From: Chryseobacterium gallinarum
GTDB lineage: Bacteria > Bacteroidota > Bacteroidia > Flavobacteriales > Weeksellaceae
Direction: 5' to 3'
DNA: 64,000 nt
Assembly (NCBI RefSeq): GCF_001021975.1
Contig: NZ_CP009928.1
Coordinates: 1,984,001 to 2,048,000 of the forward strand
Below, in pieces: positions 17,512 to 26,913 of the stretch. The position numbers and the translations under genes are program-made. Every line of letters begins with the position of its first letter. Position 1 is the first letter of the stretch. The notes under the pieces are model-generated. The model was given only the letters and a program-made list of their open reading frames with translations. It did not search any database and was not told the DNA's origin.

Positions 17512-19743
17512 ATGAAAAAAGAATTGCTTATCTGTTTTTTTACCACTCTGGTTTCTGTAGTCAATGCCCAGCAAAATAAGAATGATGTTTTATCCTGGGT
17601 AGATCCTTTCATTGGTACAGGAGGACATGGGCATACGTTTCCGGGAGCTACCACTCCTTTTGGAATGATCCAGCTAAGCCCTGATCAGAATACAAAAAGT
17701 GGTGACTGGGATTGGTGTTCCGGGTATCATTACAGCAGCAAGACCATTATGGGGTTCAGCCATAATCATCTTAGCGGAACCGGTTGGGCAGATCTCGGAG
17801 ATATTTTGGTAATGCCAACGGTAGGTCAGGTAAAAATGACTCCGGGAACAGAAGATAACCCTTCATCAGGCTACCGGTCAACATTTAGCCATGAAAAAGA
17901 AACCGCATCACCGGGATATTATTCTGTAATGCTGGATAGCTATGGGATTAAAGCAGAACTGACAGCTTCCCCGCGAGTAGGTTTTCATAAATATACATTT
18001 CCGAAAAGTGAGGAATCCAATATCATTATTGATCCTACCAATAAGATCTTCGGAAATATTTACCACACCCTGGTAAGTATAGAAGGAAATAACAAAATTA
18101 AAGGATATTGCTACAGTAATGGATGGGGAGGAAAAAGGTTTGCCTATTTTGTAATGGAGTTTTCGAAACCGTTTACATCGTATGGCGTTTACTCGGAAGG
18201 CAAAATAAAAAATAATGAAAAAATAGCTCTTGCCAAAGATGCCAAAGCTTTTGTAAGATTTGCTACTGAAGATAATGAAAGCATTGAAGTAAAGGTTTCC
18301 TTATCTCCGGTAAGTACAGAGAACGCCCAGGAGAATTTTGACACAGAAGCCAAAAATGTCAGCTTTGCCCAGGCCAAAGAGACTGCCCAGAAAACATGGC
18401 GAGATCTTATCGGAAGATTCCAGGTAACAGGAGGTACGGATGACCAGAGAAAAATTTTCTATACCGGAGTTTATCATACTTTCATCGCCCCTAATCTTTA
18501 TATGGATGTTAACGGAGACTATGTCGCTGCCCAGGAAAATATGAATACCAAATGGTTTACCAACTATAGTACTTATTCATATTGGGACGGTTTTAGAGCT
18601 ACACACCCGTTGCTGACCATTATGGATCAGAAACATACCAAAGAGTTTGCAAACTCCCTGATAAGCCGTTATACAGACCGTAAAGATCATATGCCGATCT
18701 GGGAGTTGTGCGGTTATGATAACTTCTGTATGCTGGGGTACCACAGCGTATCGGTTATCTGGGATGCTATTTCTAAAGGAGTACCGGGAATTGATGCCGA
18801 AAAAGCTTTTGCAGCCATGAAGGACGCCTCTTTAACCGATAAAATGAGCAGCAGCGATGGAGGTGGAGGCCTTAACGACTATATCAAACTGGGCTATACC
18901 CCATCGGAAAACGGAGCATCTGTCTCTGCAACCCTGGAATATGCCTATGATGATTGGTGTATTCAGCAGCTTGCTGAAAAATTAGGAAAAAAGGACGAAG
19001 CTGAAGTTTATAAAAAGCGTTCTATGAATTTCCTGAATACATTTAATAAAGAGAACAACCATTTCTGGCCAAGACAAAAAGATGGAAAATTTATCCCCGA
19101 TTTTGCCTTAAACGATTGGAAAAAATTACAGCCTCACTGGGTTTCCGGAAATATCTGGGCTTATGACTTCTTCGTGCCGCACCAGATTGATGAAATGATG
19201 AATCTGTACGGAGGAAAAAAAGGCTTTGAAGAAAAGCTGGATAAAACTTTTACAGAAGTCCTGAATATGCAGGGAGAACAGCATGTCGACATTTCAGGAT
19301 TTATCGGTTCACTGGGATTTGGGGATGAGCCCGGGCATCATGTACCTTATTTGTACAACTATGCAGGAAGTCCTTATAAAACCCAGAAAATGGTAAAATA
19401 CATCCGTGACAATATGTATGCGGCGAAGCCGGACGGAATCGTCAACAATGAAGACTGCGGGCAAATGTCTGCCTGGTATATTTTCTCCTCATTAGGCTTT
19501 TATCCTGTAACACCAGGGAAGCCTGTCTACGCCATCGGAGCTCCTCAGTTTCCGAAGGCATCACTCAAACTTGAAAACGGAAAAACATTTACGGTCATTG
19601 CCGATAAAATTTCCGATAAAAATATCTATGTGCAGAAAATGTATCTGAACGGAAAAGAATTCAAAAGCTGGGAGATTAATCATAGTGATATTATGAACGG
19701 CGGGGAACTGAGATTTGTAATGGGTAGTAAACCTGTAAAATAA
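17512..19743 (+). CDS. GH92 alpha-mannosidase with canonical Glu
   Basis: A 743-residue exported enzyme (signal peptide ending VNAQQ). GH92 enzymes are calcium-dependent inverting exo-alpha-mannosidases, mostly 1,2 or 1,3 specific. The N-terminal sandwich begins WVDPFIGTGGHGHTFPGATT. The catalytic (alpha/alpha)6 part has YWDGFRATHPL, GFGDEPGHHVPYLYNYAG with the presumed general acid Glu606, and NEDCGQMSAWYIFSSLGF with the base Asp. It is preceded by GH130 and followed 32 nt later by GH125, so the two mannosidases are probably co-expressed. Linkage specificity cannot be read directly. Confidence 0.93.
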   Translation: MKKELLICFFTTLVSVVNAQQNKNDVLSWVDPFIGTGGHGHTFPGATTPFGMIQLSPDQNTKSGDWDWCSGYHYSSKTIMGFSHNHLSGTGWADLGDILVMPTVGQVKMTPGTEDNPSSGYRSTFSHEKETASPGYYSVMLDSYGIKAELTASPRVGFHKYTFPKSEESNIIIDPTNKIFGNIYHTLVSIEGNNKIKGYCYSNGWGGKRFAYFVMEFSKPFTSYGVYSEGKIKNNEKIALAKDAKAFVRFATEDNESIEVKVSLSPVSTENAQENFDTEAKNVSFAQAKETAQKTWRDLIGRFQVTGGTDDQRKIFYTGVYHTFIAPNLYMDVNGDYVAAQENMNTKWFTNYSTYSYWDGFRATHPLLTIMDQKHTKEFANSLISRYTDRKDHMPIWELCGYDNFCMLGYHSVSVIWDAISKGVPGIDAEKAFAAMKDASLTDKMSSSDGGGGLNDYIKLGYTPSENGASVSATLEYAYDDWCIQQLAEKLGKKDEAEVYKKRSMNFLNTFNKENNHFWPRQKDGKFIPDFALNDWKKLQPHWVSGNIWAYDFFVPHQIDEMMNLYGGKKGFEEKLDKTFTEVLNMQGEQHVDISGFIGSLGFGDEPGHHVPYLYNYAGSPYKTQKMVKYIRDNMYAAKPDGIVNNEDCGQMSAWYIFSSLGFYPVTPGKPVYAIGAPQFPKASLKLENGKTFTVIADKISDKNIYVQKMYLNGKEFKSWEINHSDIMNGGELRFVMGSKPVK

Positions 19744-19775
19744 CGAATAAAATAAAGAAATAAACGAAAGTATCA

Positions 19776-21203
19776 ATGGAAAGGAGAAATTTTATTAAAA
19801 CAAGTGCACTGGCAGGAGCCGGATTGCTGTTTACTCAAAATGTCTTTGCAAAGACACTGGACCTGGGAGATTTTCCTGTAGTACGGGTCCCTAAAGATAA
19901 GAGACATTTTACCAGTGAATCGGTAGAAAGTGCGATAACGGCTTTTAAGAAAAAAGTTAAAAATAAAGAACTGTCATGGCTGTTTGAAAACTGCTTTCCC
20001 AATACTTTAGATACTACTGTTTTCTATAGTGAAAATAACGGACAACCGGATACATATGTAATTACAGGAGATATTGATGCGATGTGGCTTCGTGACAGTT
20101 CCGCCCAGGTTTTTCCCTATCTGCAGTTTTCAAAGAAAGATGAAAAACTTCATAAGCTGATTTCAGGAGTGATTCATAAACAGACCACGTTTATTCTGAA
20201 AGATCCATACGCAAATGCTTTCTATAATGATGATCAAAAAATAAGCAAGTGGAAAGAATATGACCACACAGACATGAAACCGGGAACCCACGAAAGAAAA
20301 TGGGAAATAGACTCCCTGTGTTACCCTATTCGTCTGGCTTACCATTTCTGGAAAGCAACAGGAGATACGAAACCTTTTGATAATAACTGGCTGCAGGGGA
20401 TCAGGCTTACTTTACAGACATTTACAGAGCAGCAAAGGAAAAAAGATCTTGGACCTTACAAGTTTGAACGTACCACAGCGTGGGCTACAGACGGAGTGCC
20501 GATGGGAGGCTACGGTTATCCTACGAAGCCGGTTGGGCTGATCAGCTCAATGTTCCGTCCGAGTGATGATGCTACGATTTACGGATTTTTGATCCCTTCC
20601 AACTTATTTGCGGTAGTAAGTCTTCGCCAGGCAGCGGAAATGGTTTCGCAAATCAAAAATGAAAAAACATTGGCTCAGCAATTAACCAGTCTTGCCGATG
20701 AGGTGGATGCAGCCATTAAAAAATATGGAATTTACAACCATCCTGAATATGGGAAAATATACGCTTTTGAAGTCAATGGTTTTGGAAGTTATAACCTGAT
20801 GGATGATGCCAACTGCCCTAGTTTACTGGGATTACCATATTTAGGAGCCGTAAAGGAAGACGATCCTGTCTACCTGAATACAAGAAAATATGTATGGTCA
20901 CAAGATAATCCATTCTTTTTCAAAGGTAAACTGGCGGAAGGAATCGGAGGGCCACATATTGGTCTCGATATGATCTGGCCGATGAGTATCATTATGAAAG
21001 CCCTTACCACAAAGGATAAAGGTGAGATTAAATGGTGTATTGATACGTTGCAGAAAACCCATGGCGGGACAGGATTTATGCATGAATCATTCCATAAAGA
21101 TGATGATAAAAAGTTTACCAGGGAATGGTTTGCATGGTCCAATACATTGTTTGGAGAATTACTATGGAAAACATTTAATGAAAATCCGGAGCTACTGACA
21201 TAG
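19776..21203 (+). CDS. GH125 exo-alpha-1,6-mannosidase
   Basis: A 475-residue enzyme of family GH125, metal-independent inverting exo-alpha-1,6-mannosidases. Typical motifs are TGDIDAMWLRDSSAQVFPYL, WEIDSLCYPIRLAYHFW, FRPSDDAT and the C-terminal FTREWFAWSNTLFGELLW. The N-terminus RRNFIKTSALAGAGLLF carries a twin Arg followed by Phe, suggesting Tat or Sec export to the periplasm. It would remove the alpha-1,6 mannose branch after GH92 action. The gene is 32 nt downstream of GH92 and 109 nt upstream of GH18. Confidence 0.93.
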   Translation: MERRNFIKTSALAGAGLLFTQNVFAKTLDLGDFPVVRVPKDKRHFTSESVESAITAFKKKVKNKELSWLFENCFPNTLDTTVFYSENNGQPDTYVITGDIDAMWLRDSSAQVFPYLQFSKKDEKLHKLISGVIHKQTTFILKDPYANAFYNDDQKISKWKEYDHTDMKPGTHERKWEIDSLCYPIRLAYHFWKATGDTKPFDNNWLQGIRLTLQTFTEQQRKKDLGPYKFERTTAWATDGVPMGGYGYPTKPVGLISSMFRPSDDATIYGFLIPSNLFAVVSLRQAAEMVSQIKNEKTLAQQLTSLADEVDAAIKKYGIYNHPEYGKIYAFEVNGFGSYNLMDDANCPSLLGLPYLGAVKEDDPVYLNTRKYVWSQDNPFFFKGKLAEGIGGPHIGLDMIWPMSIIMKALTTKDKGEIKWCIDTLQKTHGGTGFMHESFHKDDDKKFTREWFAWSNTLFGELLWKTFNENPELLT

Positions 21204-21312
21204 TCCACCCTTTTATATTGCCCTTTTGTATAAGGTGTCTTTCTTGAAAAAGAAGGATGCCGGGGGAGTGCTGTATAAAATTGAAAACACCAAACCTTAA
21301 AATAAATATACA

Positions 21313-23463
21313 ATGAAAAAAAAATCAATTTTTATTACACTGATGGCGCTGATCCTCCAGGCCGGCTCTCTACTGAATGCACAACAGCTTAATCCCGCAG
21401 GAATATGCTATGTAGAAGTAAATAACAATAACATCCTTAACGCAGGGGCGTACAAACTGCAGACATCAAATAGCTATTTATTTAATGTTGTAAATATTTT
21501 TGCGGCTAATATTAATTATGATGCAAACCGTGGAAGGGCTTATTTGTATAGCAATAACAATGTGACCAAAGTATTGACCAATGCGGATACATACATCAAA
21601 CCCCTTCAGCAAAAAGGAATGAAAGTAGTACTGACTATTCTGGGAAATCACCAGGGAGCCGGTATCTGCAATTTTCCTACCCGCGAGGCTGCCAGAGATT
21701 TTGCATTACAACTGGCCAACACTGTCAATACATACGGATTGGACGGGATCGATTTCGATGATGAATATTCGGAATATGGTAATAACGGAACCGGACAGCC
21801 TAATGACAGTTCTTTTGTAATGCTCGTCCAGGAGCTGAGAGCCCTTTTACCGGACAAGCTTATCTCATTTTATTACTATGGCCCCGCAGCTTCAAGACTA
21901 TCCTGGAACGGAAGCAGAGTGGGAGACTATGTCAACTACAGCTGGAATGCCAACTATGGAACATTTTCCGCACCCAACGTTCCCCCTCTTACGAAAGCCC
22001 AGATTTCCCCAGCTGCGGTTTGGTTAGGAAACACTTCTAACTCAACGACAACCAGCCTTGCCAGTCAAACCAAAACCGGAGGATACGGATTATATCTTTG
22101 GTATGATTTAAAAGGAACCAATCAGGCATCGCAGCTTTCTGCAGGTACCCAGACACTGTACGGAGAACAAACCGTTTTAAGTGGTTCTTTACAATCATGG
22201 ACACAGGGAACAAATTGCGATGCCCCTATCGGATTATATACAAGCAATCTTACAGGGACAAGTGCAAAACTGAACTGGACTGCCGTAGGAACCAGTACTT
22301 ATGATATAGACTATAAGCCCGCTTCATCTGCTACCTGGACCAGCGTTGCTACTGCCGTAAGCGGAACCTCTGTAACGGTATCAGGATTAACGGTAAATAC
22401 AGAATACGATTGGAGAATAAGAACCAATTGTAGTGTGAAAAGCACTTATATGTTTGCGCCAAGATTTAACAGCGGAAGCGGAACAACAATACCTACAGGT
22501 TCCTACGCCCTTTCTTTAGACGGAAGTACAACATCAGGAGCTGCCGGAAATATCAATTTAAGCGGTTCTGCATTATCTTTTGAAGGCTGGATAAAACCAT
22601 CATCTTTCAAATCAGCATTCCCCTACATCTCTTCCATTATGGGTACAGAAGTAGGTGATAACAATTCCGCATTTTTACGATTAGGAGACGGGAACCTTGC
22701 CAACAATAAGCTTCAGTTTGTGGTAAGCATCAATAATGTACAGCAAAAACTGGCTTCCACTACAGCCTTGAGCGCCAATACATGGTACCACGTTGCAGCA
22801 ACATACGATGGGGCTACCATGAAATTGTATATCAATGGAGTTTTGGATGCAAGCAAAGCCCAAGCAGGAAACGTTAATTCAAACGGAGCTTTCAATGTAG
22901 GATATTTATATAATGTTTCCCGGAACTTCAATGGTAAAATAGATGAGGTCCGGGTTTGGAAGCGGGCATTGAGCCAGACGGAAATCAGCCAGAATATGTG
23001 TGGAGTATCAGTTCCGGCGTCTACTCTTGCAGCCTACTGGAAATTTAATGAAGGAACAGGCTCATCAGTACAGGATACCTCAGGAAATGGAATGTCATTA
23101 ACTTTAACAGGCACTAATGCTTCAAGCTGGGTAACAGATGTACCGTGTCCGGCCGGCACCCAGAAATCAGCCGGAATGGTTGAAAGCCAAAAAATATCAG
23201 GACAAATAACCGCTAAGGAGCAAATAAAACTCTATCCGAACCCGGTAAATACCTCTTCAGCACTTGGTATTTCTGTTCCTGAAGAATATAGTAAAGGAAA
23301 ACTAACGGTTTATAATTTTAAGGGTGATGTTGTGGTAACAAAAACATTAACAGCAGGAAATAATCAGTATGATATATCCGGCCTTTCAGCAGGAAATTAT
23401 ATTGTCCGCTTTGAATCTCAGGATGGAAGCCTGAAGCAAAGTGAAAAATTAATAATAAAATAA
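21313..23463 (+). CDS. Secreted GH18 endo-beta-N-acetylglucosaminidase with FN3, LamG and T9SS tail
   Basis: A 716-residue secreted protein. Residues 1-24 are a signal peptide. Residues about 27-300 form a GH18 barrel with DGIDFDDE (144-151), giving the catalytic Glu151 and assisting Asp149, in the EndoH/EndoF1 style that cuts between the two core GlcNAc of N-glycans. A fibronectin type III domain follows (about 302-376), then a LamG/concanavalin-like domain (about 395-585), then a type A T9SS sorting domain starting at LYPNPV (about 640-716), which sends it to the cell surface or medium. It ends the first transcription unit with a terminator and acts first in the pathway. Confidence 0.92.
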   Translation: MKKKSIFITLMALILQAGSLLNAQQLNPAGICYVEVNNNNILNAGAYKLQTSNSYLFNVVNIFAANINYDANRGRAYLYSNNNVTKVLTNADTYIKPLQQKGMKVVLTILGNHQGAGICNFPTREAARDFALQLANTVNTYGLDGIDFDDEYSEYGNNGTGQPNDSSFVMLVQELRALLPDKLISFYYYGPAASRLSWNGSRVGDYVNYSWNANYGTFSAPNVPPLTKAQISPAAVWLGNTSNSTTTSLASQTKTGGYGLYLWYDLKGTNQASQLSAGTQTLYGEQTVLSGSLQSWTQGTNCDAPIGLYTSNLTGTSAKLNWTAVGTSTYDIDYKPASSATWTSVATAVSGTSVTVSGLTVNTEYDWRIRTNCSVKSTYMFAPRFNSGSGTTIPTGSYALSLDGSTTSGAAGNINLSGSALSFEGWIKPSSFKSAFPYISSIMGTEVGDNNSAFLRLGDGNLANNKLQFVVSINNVQQKLASTTALSANTWYHVAATYDGATMKLYINGVLDASKAQAGNVNSNGAFNVGYLYNVSRNFNGKIDEVRVWKRALSQTEISQNMCGVSVPASTLAAYWKFNEGTGSSVQDTSGNGMSLTLTGTNASSWVTDVPCPAGTQKSAGMVESQKISGQITAKEQIKLYPNPVNTSSALGISVPEEYSKGKLTVYNFKGDVVVTKTLTAGNNQYDISGLSAGNYIVRFESQDGSLKQSEKLIIK

Positions 23464-23469
23464 TTAATC

Positions 23470-23498
23470 AATCATCGGGTTTAGGCCCGGTGATTTTT
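23470..23498 (+). terminator. Terminator after the GH18 gene
   Basis: Arms AATCATCGGG / CCCGGTGATT (one G-U pair), 6-nt loop, then TTTTT. It splits the sugar locus into two transcription units. Confidence 0.82.
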
Positions 23499-23600
23499 CG
23501 GTTACTTCGGCTCCCCGGCTTCTCCGGAAATTTATTTAAAACGAATATTAATTAAAATAATAATATAGGTAATACACAGGATTTAGTCGATGGTACTTAT

Positions 23601-23634
23601 CTTTACAAAATTTCCTGACTGAAAAATTGTAAAG
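23601..23634. promoter_or_regulatory. Inverted repeat upstream of the ROK-GH92 unit
   Basis: CTTTACAA (23601-23608) and TTGTAAAG (23627-23634) form a perfect 8-bp inverted repeat spaced 18 bp, overlapping a TATCTTTA -7-like box at 23598-23605. It lies about 90 nt before the ROK start. It could be a regulator site or a leader hairpin. The weak match leaves this uncertain. Confidence 0.35.
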
Positions 23635-23725
23635 TCTGGGATTTAGAAAACAGACAGGTTAACTATTCTTGTTTGCCTGTTTTCAGTCACAGATATATTT
23701 GGAAAGTAAAATAAAGCGAAAAATA

Positions 23726-24592
23726 ATGCAAAATATACTAGGAATAGATATTGGAGGATCTCATATTACGCTGGCTCAGGTGAGCGCGGAAAAGCGTGAA
23801 ATTATTTCTTCAACATATGTAAGAGAGCATGTCAATTCTTTTGACGATAGGGAAACTATCTTTTCAGCATGGGTTTCTGCCATTAAAAAAGCAGCCCATG
23901 ATTTGAATAAAGATGATCTTTTAATAGGAATTGCAATGCCCGGACCTTTCGATTATGAAAATGGAATATCCCTGATGCAGCAAGGAAAATTTATCGATAT
24001 CTACCAGATCAATATCAAAAACGAACTGGCCGGAAGATTGGCTATTTCTAAAGATCAGATTCATTTTGTAAATGATGCGGCAGCTTTTATGGAAGGCGAA
24101 GTTTTCGGAGGCTGTGTGCAAGGATTCCAAAAAGTTTTTGGAGTGACTCTTGGGACAGGACTGGGAACTACTTTTTATAATGGTGAACTGGCAACAGATG
24201 AAGATTTATGGGATTCACCTTTCAAAAAATCTATTTGTGAAGATTATCTGGCAACACGCTGGTTTGTTAATTACTACGCAGAATTAACGGGTGAACAAAT
24301 TTCCGGAACCAAAGATCTGTTGGATAAACCTGTAGAAATACAAACCAGAATATTTGATGAATATGCAGACTCCTTCTCTGAGTTTATCGTGAAATACGTG
24401 GATCATTATAAGCCGGAAGTTTTAGTTATAGGAGGCAATATTGCAAAGGCTTATCCTTATTTTGAAAAAAGATTTACTGAAAATTTAGCAAAGAATAACA
24501 TCAGTTTGCCAGTCAGGATTTCTGCTATTTTTGAAGATGCTGCCATTTTGGGCGCTGCCAGCTATGCATTAAAAAAAGTGTCAACAAACTAA
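23726..24592 (+). CDS. ROK family sugar kinase-like protein
   Basis: About 288 residues from the preferred start MQNILGIDIGGSH. The open frame runs 57 nt further upstream, but the ROK fold begins right at this ATG. The phosphate-1 loop DIGGSH, the catalytic Asp in FVNDAAAF, GVTLGTGLGT and VLVIGGNIAKAYPYF are ROK features. The canonical ROK zinc motif (CxCGxxGCxE) and the GH pair before it are absent, replaced by a segment ending SICEDYLATRW. In context it may phosphorylate mannose or GlcNAc released by the locus. It starts the second unit, 13 nt before the second GH92. Confidence 0.85.
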   Translation: MQNILGIDIGGSHITLAQVSAEKREIISSTYVREHVNSFDDRETIFSAWVSAIKKAAHDLNKDDLLIGIAMPGPFDYENGISLMQQGKFIDIYQINIKNELAGRLAISKDQIHFVNDAAAFMEGEVFGGCVQGFQKVFGVTLGTGLGTTFYNGELATDEDLWDSPFKKSICEDYLATRWFVNYYAELTGEQISGTKDLLDKPVEIQTRIFDEYADSFSEFIVKYVDHYKPEVLVIGGNIAKAYPYFEKRFTENLAKNNISLPVRISAIFEDAAILGAASYALKKVSTN

Positions 24593-24605
24593 ACGAAACG
24601 ATACA

Positions 24606-26888
24606 ATGAAGTCTCTATTTTCTACCTTTTTTCTCTTATTACAAGCCTGGGCTTTTGCACAAACCGGGTCTCCCGTAGATTATGTGAACCCATTAATGGG
24701 AACCCAGTCTAAACCTTCTTTATCCAACGGAAATACCTATCCGGCGGTAGGCCTTCCTTGGGGAATGAATATCTGGACCCCGCAAACGGGCAAAATGGGC
24801 GATGGATGGGCCTATACTTATGATGCTGATAAAATAAAAGGTTTTAAACAGACCCATCAGCCCTCTCCCTGGATGAATGATTATGGAGCATTTACTCTGA
24901 TGCCGGGTGTAGGTAAATTAAAATTTAAAGAAGACGAAAGAGCGAGTTGGTTCAGCCATAAAGCTGAGGTTTCAACTCCCTATTTCTATAGTGTTTATCT
25001 GGCGGATATTAATGTGACCACAGAGTTTACTCCTACAGAAAGAGCCGCTTTTTTCAAATTTGATTTCCCAAAAACCGATAGCGCTTATGTGGTAATTGAT
25101 GCATTGAATAAAGGCTCTTATATTAAAATTCTTCCTAAAGAAAGAAAAATACTGGGATATACAACCAGGTATTCAACGGGGAAATATGAAAATTTTAAAA
25201 ACTATTTCATCATTCAGTTTGACAAACACTTTGATGTGACGACAGGCTGGAAAGATGATAAATTCGTAAACAATCAGTTGGAAATTACCAGTGATCATGC
25301 AGGCGCAGTGGTTGGGTTTAAATTAAAAAATAAAGAAGCAGTCTATGCAAAAGTAGCTTCTTCATTCATTAGTTTTGAACAGGCTGAGCTGAATCTCAAC
25401 AGGGAAATCGGGAACAGAAATTTTGAACAGGTAAAAACCGATGCTAAAAATATCTGGAATAAAACATTAGGTAAAATAGAAGTAAAAGGAGGAACAGATC
25501 AGCAAATGAGAACCTTCTATTCTTCTTTGTACAGAACCCTGTTTTTTCCACAAAAGCTATATGAAATTGATGCCCGGAATACAATAAAACACTGGAGTCC
25601 TTATAACGGTAAAATTGTTGATGGAAGAATGTTTGCCGGAACAGGCTTCTGGGATACTTTCCGTGCATTGTACCCATTCCTGAACCTGGTATATCCAGGC
25701 ATTAATGTGGAAATGCAGGAAGGTTTGGCGAATGCCTACAAAGAAGGAGGTTTCTTACCGGAATGGAGCAGCCCGGGATATTCTGATATAATGATCGGAA
25801 ATAATTCTGCTTCCGTGGTAGCGGATGCCTATCTGAAAGGACTTCGCGGTTATGATATAGAAACCCTTTGGCAGGCGGTAAAACACGGAGCCGATAACGA
25901 GGGACCTATAGAAGCTGTAGGCCGTGCAGGAGTAGGGTATTACAATACACTGGGGTATGTTCCATATGATGTGAAAATCAACGAGAATGCAGCCAGAACA
26001 CTGGAATATGCATACGATGATTTTGCGATTTACCAGCTTGGAAAGGCATTAGGAAAACCTGCTTCAGAAATTGATATTTACAAAAAAAGAGCATACAATT
26101 ATAAAAATCTGTTTGATAAAGAAACCGGTTTAATGCGTGGGAAAAATAAAGACGGCAGTTTCCAGAAGCCTTTTAATCCTTTCAAATGGGGAGATGCCTT
26201 TACCGAAGGAAACAGCTGGCATTACACCTGGTCAGTTTTCCAGGATATTGAAGGTCTGGCCACATTAATGGGTGGGAAAAAGAAGTTTGAAGCCAAACTG
26301 GATGAAGTTTTCTCATTACCGCCGGTTTTTGACGACAGCTACTATGGAAGCGTAATCCATGAAATCCGTGAAATGCAGATCATGAATATGGGGCAGTACG
26401 CCCATGGAAACCAGCCGATACAGCATATGATTTACCTGTATAATTATGCAGGAGCTCCCTATAAAACACAATATTGGGTGAGGCAGGTAATGGATAAATT
26501 ATACATGGCAACACCGGATGGATATTGCGGGGATGAAGATAACGGGCAAACCTCTGCTTGGTACATTTTCTCTGCTTTAGGATTTTATCCTGTAACCCCA
26601 GCCACTGATCAGTATGTGTTAGGAGCACCATTATTTAAAGAAGCCACTATTCACCTTGAGAATGGCAAGAAAATTGAGATAAATGCACCGGAAAATAACT
26701 CCGGAAACCTGTATGTAAAATCATTGAACGTCAACCAGCAACCTTATTCCAGAAACTGGCTCAGCCATAAAGAATTAATGAAAGGGGCTGTCCTTGATTT
26801 TAAAATGGATAATAAGCCCAATAAAGAAAGAGGTTCGCAGGAAAAAGATTTTCCTTATTCAATGTCAAAAGAAGAAACAAACAAATAA
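24606..26888 (+). CDS. GH92 family protein with Gln replacing the general acid Glu
   Basis: A 760-residue exported GH92 protein (signal peptide ending AFAQTG). It starts VDYVNPLMGTQSKPSLSNGN and keeps the (alpha/alpha)6 motifs GTGFWDTFRALYPF, MIYLYNYAGAPYKTQ and the DEDNGQTSAWYIFSALGFYP base region. Where the first GH92 has GDEPGHH, this one has GNQPIQH, so the residue aligned with the general acid is Gln603. A GH92 enzyme of Cellulosimicrobium with Gln at this place uncaps Man-alpha-1-phospho-6-Man, where the phosphate leaving group needs no acid. By analogy this protein may act on phosphorylated mannans. A scavenging or inactive role is possible. Confidence 0.9.
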   Translation: MKSLFSTFFLLLQAWAFAQTGSPVDYVNPLMGTQSKPSLSNGNTYPAVGLPWGMNIWTPQTGKMGDGWAYTYDADKIKGFKQTHQPSPWMNDYGAFTLMPGVGKLKFKEDERASWFSHKAEVSTPYFYSVYLADINVTTEFTPTERAAFFKFDFPKTDSAYVVIDALNKGSYIKILPKERKILGYTTRYSTGKYENFKNYFIIQFDKHFDVTTGWKDDKFVNNQLEITSDHAGAVVGFKLKNKEAVYAKVASSFISFEQAELNLNREIGNRNFEQVKTDAKNIWNKTLGKIEVKGGTDQQMRTFYSSLYRTLFFPQKLYEIDARNTIKHWSPYNGKIVDGRMFAGTGFWDTFRALYPFLNLVYPGINVEMQEGLANAYKEGGFLPEWSSPGYSDIMIGNNSASVVADAYLKGLRGYDIETLWQAVKHGADNEGPIEAVGRAGVGYYNTLGYVPYDVKINENAARTLEYAYDDFAIYQLGKALGKPASEIDIYKKRAYNYKNLFDKETGLMRGKNKDGSFQKPFNPFKWGDAFTEGNSWHYTWSVFQDIEGLATLMGGKKKFEAKLDEVFSLPPVFDDSYYGSVIHEIREMQIMNMGQYAHGNQPIQHMIYLYNYAGAPYKTQYWVRQVMDKLYMATPDGYCGDEDNGQTSAWYIFSALGFYPVTPATDQYVLGAPLFKEATIHLENGKKIEINAPENNSGNLYVKSLNVNQQPYSRNWLSHKELMKGAVLDFKMDNKPNKERGSQEKDFPYSMSKEETNK

Positions 26889-26913
26889 TAATTTAATATA
26901 GAAATACAACTGT

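Noticed and set aside
20870..21328. 152-residue open frame antisense to GH125 and GH18 start
   Set aside because: It overlaps the end of GH125 and the start of GH18, and its composition (His/Ser/Phe-rich) is that of a shadow.
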